Below, in pieces: positions 18,186 through 27,204 of a stretch of 32,011 nucleotides of DNA; position 1 is the first letter of the stretch; each line of letters opens with the position of its first letter. The notes under the pieces were generated by a model. The model did no database searches. It worked only from the letters and a program-made list of their open reading frames with translations, and was not told where the DNA came from. This stretch comes from Mnemiopsis leidyi (taxonomy: Eukaryota; Ctenophora; Tentaculata; Lobata; Bolinopsidae): assembly GCA_000226015.1 (NCBI GenBank), contig JH153936.1, positions 103,792 to 135,802 on the forward strand, read 5' to 3'. The position numbers and the translations under genes are program-made.

Positions 18186-19891
18186 TCAGAAAGGGTCGTC
18201 ATAGAAAGCCCAGAACTGTTCCCCGTCCAGCTCAGATTGCTCCGGTTCCTCGGGTACCGAGTCCGCTCCTTTTGCCCACTCCGGGGTTTCGTGAGAACGG
18301 AATATGTCATAGTCCCCCATATCGGGTTCAGGGATAATAGGCTCTTCGGGAGGTGGGGGTTTAGGTTTGGGAGGGGGTTTTCTCTTTCTGACAGGAACTG
18401 GAGCAGGAGCGGGCTGCAGGAGGAATGTTGTTAACAGCAGGAATGTAGATACGCCACGTTACCATGGTAACTACAGGAAGGAATGTACCAGGTTACCATG
18501 GTAACTAGGGAAGAGCAGCAGTTTTTGAGTCAGTCCAGCAGTCTGATCCAGAGACCTATGCCTAAGAGAAAAGTTTCAATGCAATGTGTGAACGGCCATC
18601 TTGTCACATGTGTTCAAAAGCAAATGACCAAATATTTTGTGCAATAAATTATTCAATGATAACGTAAAGAATAGTCCAGCTGCAGTCAAGAAGATGTTGG
18701 TTCATGTTTGCAGTTTACAAGTAAAGAATAAGTAGGAATATCAAGAGCTTATGATTTACCTTAGCTGCACGGCGTGGCTTAGTGTTTGAGTTAGATTTAG
18801 CCTTTTCCTCCCAGTCTATTAACTGTTTTTGTGTTTCAAAATACTCTTTCCATGCGGCCTGTATCCTTTTTATCTCTAAATCGTGTTCGAGTCGCTTGCT
18901 AAAGCCTTGCTTTCTCCTTCTGTAATGTGAAGAATTATTCATTTTTCCTATATAATATTTGAAAGCCAGAACTTACTGTCGAAAGCCGGTTTGATAAAAT
19001 AACTATTTGCTGACTTAATCATAAAGGTATGAAAGGAGAAATTTATATGTACTTATTTGTACACTTGCAAGTTAGCTTAAAAATCATGTTCGCTATAAGC
19101 TTTTAGCTAACAGCATAACCCATGCTTAACTTCAATAAATACCCATTAAACCACCAGTTTCATCTCTTACGAAGTTTTAGAAAGCATGTGACGTTACCAT
19201 GGCAACTCAACACAGTATTTAAAAATGATCTGCAGGGGCCCTAATTTGGTGTCAAACCTGAAATCTTTTGAGCTCTTAATAGGCCAGTAATTTGGCTCCA
19301 AGTAAGGGTTGCTGTAGGTTTGAGCATAAGAGGATGTACTTCTGTTACTTTCACAACCCGGAAAAATGTTCGTCCTGTAAAGTAAAAAGTTTCAACTGCA
19401 CAAAAATGGTGAAGAGAAAACTGAGATGCCCCTTTCCACGATTTAATGCAATTACTCTGGTTACTGGGATTACTATAATTCTCGATATTACGAGATGTAC
19501 CTGATCATTGTAGAAAGATGTGCATATTGTTCTTCATCCAGTGTGTTGTGAGCTCTGTACTGCATATCTGGTAATTGTATAGGCTTCGACAGTGCCAATT
19601 CCTTGCTTATCGGTAAGTCTCTGAATAGTCAGGACAAAATCATTTAACTCGGAGTCAAGGGTCAACAACTAAGATAATGTAAAATTCTTAGAAAATTTAC
19701 CTACAGTACGTGTGGAAAATAAACAGTAACCACTTTTTCAAATCCTTTACATTTCATACTTACTTGATTTTAGGAAATACGATGGTTGGTTTTGGAATCT
19801 TAGGAACTGAACCCTGGGCAACAAAAATTGGCTCTTTTTTCTGCCATTGTGTTCCTTGCCAATTTTTAGATTGAATTTTTTCAGTAGCCAT
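18186..19891 (-). CDS. unrecognised 250-residue protein, candidate ciliary protein
   Basis: Five minus-strand exons join in phase: 19891-19764, 19620-19501, 19374-19258, 18919-18760 and 18413-18186. Junction phases are 2, 2, 2 and 0. All borders are GT/AG (AA|GTAAGT, AG|GTACAT, AG|GTTTGA, AAG|GTAAAT). The product has 250 residues. The N-terminal part has a WQGTQWQ motif, then a proline-punctuated stretch (KIPKPTIVFPKIKDLP). Residues about 85-120 contain NPYLEPNYWPIK. About 122-175 is a basic helix (RLEHDLEIKRIQAAWKEYFE). A proline/lysine stretch follows (PPPKPKPPPPEEP), then an acidic tail ending FWAFYDDPF. There is no signal peptide or membrane segment. I do not recognise the family. Three X-boxes lie in introns 3 and 4, and other genes here are ciliary-type, so a ciliary or sperm microtubule role is inferred only. 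Confidence 0.75.
18458..18471. promoter_or_regulatory. RFX X-box, perfect palindrome (GTTACCATGGTAAC)
   Basis: A 14-bp perfect palindrome fitting the RFX consensus, in intron 4 of the unrecognised gene, 45 bp upstream of its last exon. It is the first of two copies within a duplicated aggaatgt...GTTACCATGGTAACTA unit. Confidence 0.6.
18492..18505. promoter_or_regulatory. RFX X-box, perfect palindrome, second copy
   Basis: Same 14-bp palindrome 34 bp after the first, with partly shared flanks (aggaatgtac before, TA after), so the pair arose by local duplication. Both copies are intact. Confidence 0.6.
19193..19206. promoter_or_regulatory. RFX X-box (GTTACCATGGCAAC)
   Basis: GTTACCATGGCAAC differs from the optimal GTTGCCATGGCAAC by one base. 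It lies in intron 3 of the unrecognised gene, 52 bp downstream of the exon 3 donor. Confidence 0.6.
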
Positions 19892-20790
19892 GATCTAAAT
19901 TCTTTAATTTACATCTGTTCTTCCATTCCTATAGTAGTAGTATTAAGATTTGTGGCAACATCTGCACTAACTGAGTTTATCGAAAAAACAGGAAAATATT
20001 TTCCTTTGGTACTAGATGAATAATAATTGATTACCTCGTACCCAACCAATTAAAATTACCATTTTATGATTAATCACTTAAAATTATAGCACAGAAAACT
20101 ATATACAGAGAAATGCCAAATCCATGAAACCGAACTCATCCAAAATTTAACTTCAGAAGTTGAAACCATTTAAACAAAAGTTGATGTCATTCTAAGAAAA
20201 TGTGTTTTATAACTAGAATTATGTCCGCTTGGTTTGGTTTCAGCTGGATGCTAAAGATTTCCTTTTATCTCTTTTTAACATGAAACTGCTATGAAGATGC
20301 AGAAATTGTTAACTAGATACTGTGATGATATCCATTTGAAGCAAGACTGATTGGAAACAAGATGCAAACACAATGAAGTTGCGGGAGGTGTAAACTAAAT
20401 GCCGTGATGGTATCCACTATGAAGTTGCTGTAAGTGTAAACAAGATACCATGATGATATCTGCTATGAAAATCTAGTACTTGTTAACAAGATACTGTGAT
20501 GATATCCGCTAAGAAGTAATTTTAACTTTATACCACGTTGTAGTAAGAGCAATTTCTAACTGAGTGTTTAACTAAAATCTATTGTTTTGAACGTGAATGG
20601 TTAACATACCAATTGCAAGCATAAAACCTTAACACACCTACAATGAGTAGGTGAAATAACAAGGTAGAAATGCACACACAACTTCATCAAAATCTCTACA
20701 TATTTTTCATTTTGGCAACTGACCATTGTGCAGTTAGGAGCAAGCCCCACAAGATTGTCCATATGGTTAGATATGTTTTGCAGAGTGTTG
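19892..20790. other. intergenic region with 47-bp degenerate tandem repeat
   Basis: Between two minus-strand genes. At about 20310-20516 a unit containing AACAAGATACTGTGATGATA recurs about four times, the last three spaced 46-48 bp. No X-box was found in the presumed promoter just upstream of 19891. Nothing else recognised. Confidence 0.55.
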
Positions 20791-20979
20791 TATAGAGAAC
20801 GGTATTCTTGAAGAAGTGTCTCAAATTTTTGATGCTTAAACATCTCATTCATAAAAATTTCAGGGCCCTACCCTAGTTCTCCATAGCGAGAACTCTTAGA
20901 TCCTCCTATGGATACAGATTGATCTCCAAAATCAAAGGTAGCAGCATAACATTTAGAGAAATGAATACCGTTCTCTATA
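20791..20979. repeat. 189-bp inverted-repeat unit
   Basis: TATAGAGAACGGTATTC (20791-20807) and its exact reverse complement (20963-20979) form a 17-bp perfect inverted repeat. A small hairpin AGTTCTC-GAGAACT lies between them. It is probably a degraded short transposon or foldback sequence. A minus-strand frame here (FETLLQEYRSLYNTLQNI) overlaps it but has no splice support. Confidence 0.5.
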
Positions 20980-21220
20980 GTAAAGGTGTTTTCCTTTTTG
21001 ACATGACAGAGATGACCCAACCAACCACCATCCACCTACCGAGTACCCACCTTCACACCTACCACCCACCACCAAATCTGACCACTTTAAACCATCAACT
21101 TGACATTTTTGCCTTTGGCAAAAAAAGCCATGGAAAAAATTATATCATTTTACCAGTTACTTAACTAGTTATCAGCACGCTCAAGCCAAAGTATGTGAGA
21201 TCTATTACTTTATTAAAGGG

Positions 21221-22667
21221 TTACAGAAAAACCATATTTCTATATTCTGTCTCATACACACTTGGAATACATGCACCATCAGGTAGAGAGATGAAGCTGA
21301 CAGAAGTGTTCCCTTTGAAGAGCTCCTGTAGATATTTTGACATTGTTCACGTTAGAGAAGAATAGCTCTAGCCCCACAATCACAAGACTAAAGCATTTGA
21401 TCTCAAGCACTGTCCTCTCAAGATTGCAATACCACTATACTTCTAGTCTATCTCTAAGGGGCCATAGTAATTATAACACCTATAACAGATACCAGGTTAA
21501 TAAAATAAAATAAATAAACAATGATTTGTGATTGTGAGAGGTCAGTTAAAAGCAAATAAGATACATACTTTTTCATATGCTATAAGCTGTCTCCAAAATC
21601 CATCATTAGGGCGTACAGTTTTTCTTTTGGATCTAACAAGATTGTATGCTTCTAGAAGTGTCATGTGTTTGCATTTCATCAGATAGCCAAGAATGACAGC
21701 ACAACTTCTGCTCACTCCCATCTTGCAATGAACAAGAACTGATAAGATGTTATGCTACAGCTGTTACACAATTTGTGAAAGTTTACAATATTGGAGATTT
21801 CAAGTGAAGACCATGAACTTTTTTAATTTGTAAAATATAATAATGAAATAAAAATTGCTGGAGCAAAGAAAGAGTCTACCTGAACCACCGTTTGAAACTA
21901 TGTGTTCAATAAAATCAGAGACTTCTTCAAAATGAATCCTGATATTGTCATGAACAGTATCATTCAAATTCACAGACAGAGTTCTACAGTTAGTCAAATT
22001 TTTAACCTGAAAGTTTATAACGTTGGCAATTTTAAGGTATTATAAGACAAACATGACATTGTCTGTTAAAGTAAAAGTATTATGGGTAAGGCAGCCCAGT
22101 GGCGTAACGCAGTAGGTCTAGCCAATATGGCGCCCCTCGGCGATGAAAATGCGCTCCTAATGGGCGCCCCTGGTGCAAGGGCTTACTGGGAGCAATTTGT
22201 GAAAAAATGGCCGAAAAATCTAAATAAATAGTAAAGTTATTAAACCAAACACGCGATTTTGCTAGTTGCGCAGTTAATCTTGCAAAATTGTCCCATACTT
22301 TTTATGACGATTTGGCGCCCCCTGATGGCGGCGCCCCCCAGCGTAGCCGGGGTGGCCGGGGCATCGTTACGCCGCTGAGGCAGCCTTAAAATCTGGTCAA
22401 AAAATTGAAATAAAGCAGTGATCATGGGCAGTGGTCAATAGTATTAAAGGGTCAAGAGTGAAACCTTTCATTTATTTGATTTGTTGAAAGTAACAATTCC
22501 TGATTCCCTAATATCATACTTAAAATGAGAGTTCAAAAAAGGTTAGATACCTTCTCAGGAGTAGTCAACATGACAGAAACAATACCATTGAACAGCAAGG
22601 TACTTTGAATGGCGCATTTCTCATTGCCGATGTAGAGATTTTTCACAATCTCTGTGGGTACATTCAT
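21221..22667 (-). CDS. atypical dual-specificity protein phosphatase, DUSP14/18/21 type
   Basis: Four exons in phase: 22667-22551, 22006-21880, 21738-21569 and 21325-21221, giving 172 residues (family usually 180-200). Residues about 1-39 carry the KNLYIGNEKCA start typical of atypical DUSPs. Exon 2 has VNLNDTVHDNIRIHFEEVSD, including the likely general-acid aspartate. Exon 3 contains the catalytic P-loop HCKMGVSRS (nucleophilic cysteine, arginine) followed by AVILGYLMK and VRPNDGFWRQL. The last exon (ELFKGNTSVSF, then IPSVYETEYRNM) matches the C-terminal LFGxxTVxM and IPDxYExE pattern I know from DUSP14/18/21. It dephosphorylates phospho-Tyr/Ser/Thr; the substrate is unknown. No KIM/rhodanese domain is present, so it is not a classical MAPK phosphatase. 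A hAT MITE sits in intron 1. Confidence 0.92.
22089..22385. mobile_element. hAT MITE with 8-bp target duplication
   Basis: Perfect direct repeats AGGCAGCC (22089-22096 and 22378-22385) flank a 281-bp element. It begins CAGTGGCGTAACGC and ends CGTTACGCCGCTG. CAGTGGCGTA-type termini and 8-bp duplications define hAT elements. Internal sequence is rich in GGCGCCCC near both ends. No transposase. It lies in intron 1 of the DUSP gene. Confidence 0.92.
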
Positions 22668-23145
22668 AAGGGCTTAGTTTCCCAATCGATCTCCACAAAT
22701 CCACGTCTAAATGCAAGCACTGTAATATAACAACAGTATGTAAAGTGGTGTCTGTCATCTGATAATGATTAAAGATCACAGCCTAACTAGAGAAATTCAC
22801 ACATCTTACGATAGATTGCAGAGTTGTGATTGGTCTGGTCATGTTTGTGTCAATCAGTTTAAGGTGTTGATTGAATGTTTCATGATAAGATCTTGGTTCA
22901 TCCCAGCCCAAATAACAGCTTACGTTTTTTGGATGATGGTCCAGGGCTTATCAAATTGGACTAATAAAACAGCAAATGTACCATGTTTGCATCTCTGTGC
23001 TGCCCAGCCATTGGGTGAGCATCTTTGCGCTCTGCTAAGGACTTCGTTGGGACTCAGCTAAGTGAACTGAAAGTTAAATGGCTTTCTATGGTTGTAATGG
23101 CTAAGCCTTGGGCGATTATAGTACGGTAAAACTATTTTAACCGAC
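22668..23145. other. sequence upstream of the DUSP gene
   Basis: Presumed promoter side of the minus-strand phosphatase. A plus-strand open frame at 22765-23061 has no domain or splice support. Nothing else recognised. Confidence 0.4.
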
Positions 23146-24434
23146 CAATGGCGTAACGAAGTTGCTGTAACCAATATGGATTGAGGAGCCAAATCAAAAC
23201 GCTATTTTGTATAAACCTCTTTTACTTTTATTGCTTCTACGCTGCATGATATGTGCCTTTGTTGCTCTCTTAGCGAAAAAGCAGCTATCGCTTTTATTTT
23301 GCTCTAACCAGAGCTTTTTTGTATGCGGAGAAGCCGGTAAGGTGAATTTTTCATTTTTTTCTTCAGACTTCACCTCGTCTCACGGTGTGACCCTCACGTT
23401 GCGGCCGCGCGCACCGGAGAATACTGCTTTGCGGTAGCGGGGCGCTGGGCAACGTCTATGGTCTAGCAAACCTTGCTATCATCAAAGCCCTCTTGCGCGC
23501 ATCACGTCGCGCGCGGAGTAAGCACCTTTCACTTAACCAGGTGCTTACGCCGCGCGTTGTAAGTTGATAACCTACTGTCACGGCCATCATGCGCTTTCAC
23601 GCATTTCTGTCCTGGCGAATTTCGAACAAATTTTAAACGGGCATTGGCCGTAAAGCCGCGCGTAACGGCTGCTACGCAGCTAAAATAAGTGCGACGGTAC
23701 GCGTGCAAAAGCAAAAAGGTGCCAGGTGTTTACGCCGCGCCGCGCACGGAGGCTACTGCGCACCTTTTTTGGGGTTTATACGCACCCTTTTGCTCAAACC
23801 AGAGCCAATTTGCGCGCGTCGTGCACGCCATCAGCAGCACACATAGCGTGTTGTTTTGCTACTTGTGCCTAGCTCTGCTGCTGCGTAATAAAAAATTCGA
23901 TTTTTTAAAAAAAAATTGAAAAGGGTAACAGGTAACAACGTGAATGGTAAAACAAGTGTTACTTTAACTAAAGCCCTTTTGCGCGCGCGGAGTAAGCACC
24001 TGGTTAGGTTAACAAAGCGTGCGTAAGCACTTGGTAAGGTGAATGCACCCTTATTGCGTATAGCAGCAGCTACGTAATGAATGCTACAAACCTCCGCTAT
24101 ATGCTACTTTGCAGTTGAGTTGTAATTAATTGTAAATCCAGTGTAATCCTAAGTGGTGCATTGCTCATACCAGAGCTAGAGCGCGCGCGTTATTTAATGT
24201 GCTTAGTTGAACTTTGGCACAGCTTGCGCTGTGCGCGCTTTTTGAGGACACGCGCAAGCGTTTGCTGTTACATGTTAAGCCAACAAAGCCCTATTGCTAT
24301 TGCTGCACTGCGTGCGCCATATTGCAATTGTGCATATCATGTGTGAGCTTAACTTTTGCATTGCAAGCACCGGTTTAATTTTGCGCAGGAGGTCTTAAGT
24401 GGAGTGTCATATTAATTCTTTTGTTACGCCATTC
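23146..24434. mobile_element. GC-rich hAT-like non-autonomous element
   Basis: The left end CAATGGCGTAACGAAGTTGC, followed by CCAATATGG, aligns with the start of the hAT MITE at 22097. The right end TTGTTACGCCATTCG is the matching inverse. The 1.29-kb interior is unlike its surroundings: rich in GCGCGC, with recurring blocks GCTC-x-AACCAGAGC (about 23300, 23793, 24162), AAAGCCCT-TTGCGCGC (about 23484, 23971) and GTAAGCACCT. A 10-bp-stem hairpin lies at 23518-23548. No transposase frame. I found no convincing 8-bp target duplication, so the boundaries are approximate. Confidence 0.5.
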
Positions 24435-24587
24435 GCCAGACACATCTCAGATTTCTACACACCCGGAACCGTCCCCATTAAATGATTTAATTTTGCTTTT
24501 GACAAAAAAGCTTTAAAAAGGAAATGCCTAGATTTTTATTGTTTATATCTATAATGTATAATGACTGCTGGGATCCACCACTGCAAA
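24435..24587. other. short AT-rich spacer
   Basis: Between the hAT-like composite and the dispersed repeat. No gene recognised. Confidence 0.4.
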
Positions 24588-24845
24588 AAAGTTGTATGGC
24601 AGTAGGATTCCTACTTTAATTAAGTATCTTTCTAACTAAAATTTTTCTAACAAAATAAAAATTAAATTCAATATCAGTTGCAATTTTAAATTACTCGGTT
24701 GAGACTATCCCTTTGGTCTAGAATTGAACATTATTTAAATTTTGCCGCTCACAACTGATGTTTCGGTTAGAAAATGATGCTTGTTTCGATAAAAAATAGA
24801 TGGCCACAGAAAAATCGTCTCCAGCCGAAATTTCTGAAATAATAA
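24588..24845. repeat. dispersed repeat, copy 2
   Basis: Aligns in order with 16976-17340, with a deletion in the middle. It begins AAAGTTGTATGGCAGTAGGA and ends in CCAGCCGAAATTTCTGAAAT. Non-coding. The right terminus of copy 1 (TCCTACC) is missing. Confidence 0.65.
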
Positions 24846-25920
24846 TAGTAATGATAATTGTCCAATTTATAACACTGCTTTAAGGTTTAAAAACTTATAC
24901 TCAGCGGTGTAAAACACTAACTTATAGTTAATAAGAAAGTTCATTAATGAGAATCACAGTGAAAAACAATCATACCCTTAAGAAGCGGCTGGTGATTGGC
25001 TAAACTTGGCAAGGGTGGGTACTGGCAACGGGAGGTTTTGGTGGCTTGCCGCCGGAGGCCCCCCTCCGGCGATTTAAGGGGATCTAGAAAGCTGCAGAAG
25101 GCAGTTAAACAGTTATTTTTGTCGTTTGAAGGGGCTTACACAAGACCGAAAATGTCGATGTTCGCGGTGCCAATTCACAATTACTGCAAAAATGCTAGAA
25201 TGCTAAATGGCAAGTTCGCCGTCATTAAATCTTTAGATTTTTGATCTAATTTATTTTACGTTGAATCAGCTTTTACAATTTGACCGTGCAAAACATTAAT
25301 GCACGTGCATGCGGCATCTTTAGATCTCCTATTTTTCTGCTAACACTAATTCGTGAGCCTGGCAGGGTAACCTGAAAATTTGAAGTGAAACGGAGAAAAG
25401 GAATCTGAGTTACAACGCTTTAAAGTTTTAAAAATTTGACACGTTTAGTACGTGCGAACTTTGCGTGCTTGTAGCACGGACAAATCGTGTCAAAACATCG
25501 TCACACTCGTTGAACTTGTAGCGCATGCCAATAAGAACAAGCATGCCAAATTAAAGAGTCTGCTGACCTATGCACTTGAAACTGTGTTATTTTTAATTTC
25601 GTACACATTATGGCGTCATCGTGAGTACATCCATATACATTGTACCCACGTTGCCTGTGATTACGCATTAAACGTCAATTTAACGAGTCGCTGACCCCCA
25701 TTGCAATTTACGTGTCATATTTGAGATCGTGGGTATTTTCAGTACACATGCTAATAATGCTCGATTTGTGATACAATTTTGAGGTTGCTAACAAACAGTT
25801 CAATGCTGCGCATTCCCGCATTAGCGCAATGATATTCATACGTAATAAATTCATTACAGCCGAGTTTGTTTATTAATAAAAGTTAATGGTACCAGTGACC
25901 GATTCCGTGGGTACATCTCA
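24846..25920. other. intergenic region without recognised gene
   Basis: Two plus-strand frames (24996-25244, 25452-25694) are open for about 80 codons but carry no motif I know and no matching splice partners. A GCCGGAGG-x-CCTCCGGC stem lies near 25050-25072. Confidence 0.35.
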
Positions 25921-25925
25921 GTACT

Positions 25926-26700
25926 CACATACCCACATGAGCCGCCCCTGATACCCTCCATGAAAAATATGATAAAAGTTTATCTAACTGGTGATCCTGA
26001 AATGGAAACAAATACGTTTTCAGATTTCTCTTAAAAATATCAACAGCATCTGATGATGTGAGTGTTGTGGGGAGATTGTTATAGATTTTAGGACCAATAT
26101 AGGTAAAAATTCTTCGACTTGATGCTGTTATAAATTGTGGAACAATTAGCTTGAGTGTGTCCATGGTGTGCATATTGAAAAATGTCCTTTAAATAATCAG
26201 GAGCAAGTCCATTGACAGATTTGTAGGCAAGGAGAGCAATCGTGAAAACAATTCTCTTCTCGACTTTAACCAATGTAACTTTTCCAGATATTCTCCAACA
26301 TGGTCATACTTGTATTTATTAGTGAGCTTTGGCTGCAGCATTTTGTATCAGCTGTAATTGATTCAGAAGTTGTCCAGAAATACCAAAGTAATTTCCATTA
26401 CAGTAATCCCAGCAGGAAACATCTAACCTATTAACAATTGTTCTCAGCTGAGACCCGGTGAGCAGGAATCTAATTTTGCAGATGTTACACAAGGTTCTGA
26501 AGCATTTTTGCTTTAAGTGAACAACCTGTTCTCTAAATGTTAAGTGGTTGTCCATTTGAACTCCAAGGTTTTTAACACAGGTGACAAATCTCACAGTTGC
26601 ACCAGCTGTAAGATGAATTCCTTGGATTTGTATTTGATTAAGGACTTTGTTGGAACCAAATACTATGATGTGTTGCTGTCATTCAGCTGCAGAAAATCAT
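25926..26700 (-). mobile_element. non-LTR retrotransposon fragment, C-terminal part of reverse transcriptase ORF
   Basis: Minus-strand frames give, in order, FGSNK, VKNLGVQMDNHLTFREQV, SCWDYCNGNYFGISGQLL followed by NQLQLIQNAAAKA, then RIVFTIALLAYKSVNGLAPD with YL, and IGPKIYNNLPTTL with F-x-RNLKTYLF. This is the well-known tail of CR1/L2/jockey-type LINE polyproteins: thumb region after the YADD core, then the conserved NGLAPxYL and W/I-NxLP-x-x-hKxxLKxxLF blocks. Frames change between blocks, and the catalytic core and endonuclease are absent, so this is a 5'-truncated, dead copy. The specific clade is not assignable by eye. Confidence 0.8.
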
Positions 26701-27204
26701 CCTAGTACCAAGTCTAAAAATCTATTTTGCACCTATGCTGGTATCATAGAAACCCATTTGGTTTTATTAAGACAAACTTTTTGAGAAAAAGTCAATAGGT
26801 ACAGTTGCAGGTAAAGTTGGCTTCTATGTTTACGCCATACTATCAGCTGAAGGAACAAAAACACAAGGCTGCATTGCAGTCTTAATGCAAATCCATTTTG
26901 CTTGAATGAAAAATAGTTTAACTTTTATCTATTCAGCTAATGTGATCAAGAAGGAGTTGGTTTATCCAACATGAAACTAGGTTGGAAACCTGGCTCATAA
27001 TATTATCAACTACTGGTCTATGAGACTTCATGAGACACCTTTTCTTCATGCAGCTGCCACTGCAAGGATATCATCCAGTTAGTAATTTAAACGACATTCT
27101 ATAATTATTTCATTCTTTAATACCTCAAAAGAATTAGTAAAAACACCTTTTAAAAGATTTAGGTATTTGTTTTGATACTATTACTGAACACATGACTATT
27201 TTAG
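26701..27204. other. sequence upstream of first visible RasGRF exon
   Basis: The first coding exon(s) of the RasGRF-type gene should lie here or further left, because the exon at 27205 starts in the middle of a codon. I could not identify an ATG exon with confidence. Confidence 0.35.

Noticed and set aside
18237..18434. Plus-strand frame opposite the last exon of the novel gene
   Set aside because: The minus-strand exon is in phase with four others; this is its shadow.
20601..20852. Minus-strand frame as a further phosphatase exon
   Set aside because: The phosphatase already ends in phase with a family-matching C-terminus at 21221, and this frame overlaps an inverted-repeat unit.
24996..25694. 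Two open frames of about 80 codons on the plus strand
   Set aside because: No motifs, no splice partners, and length compatible with chance.
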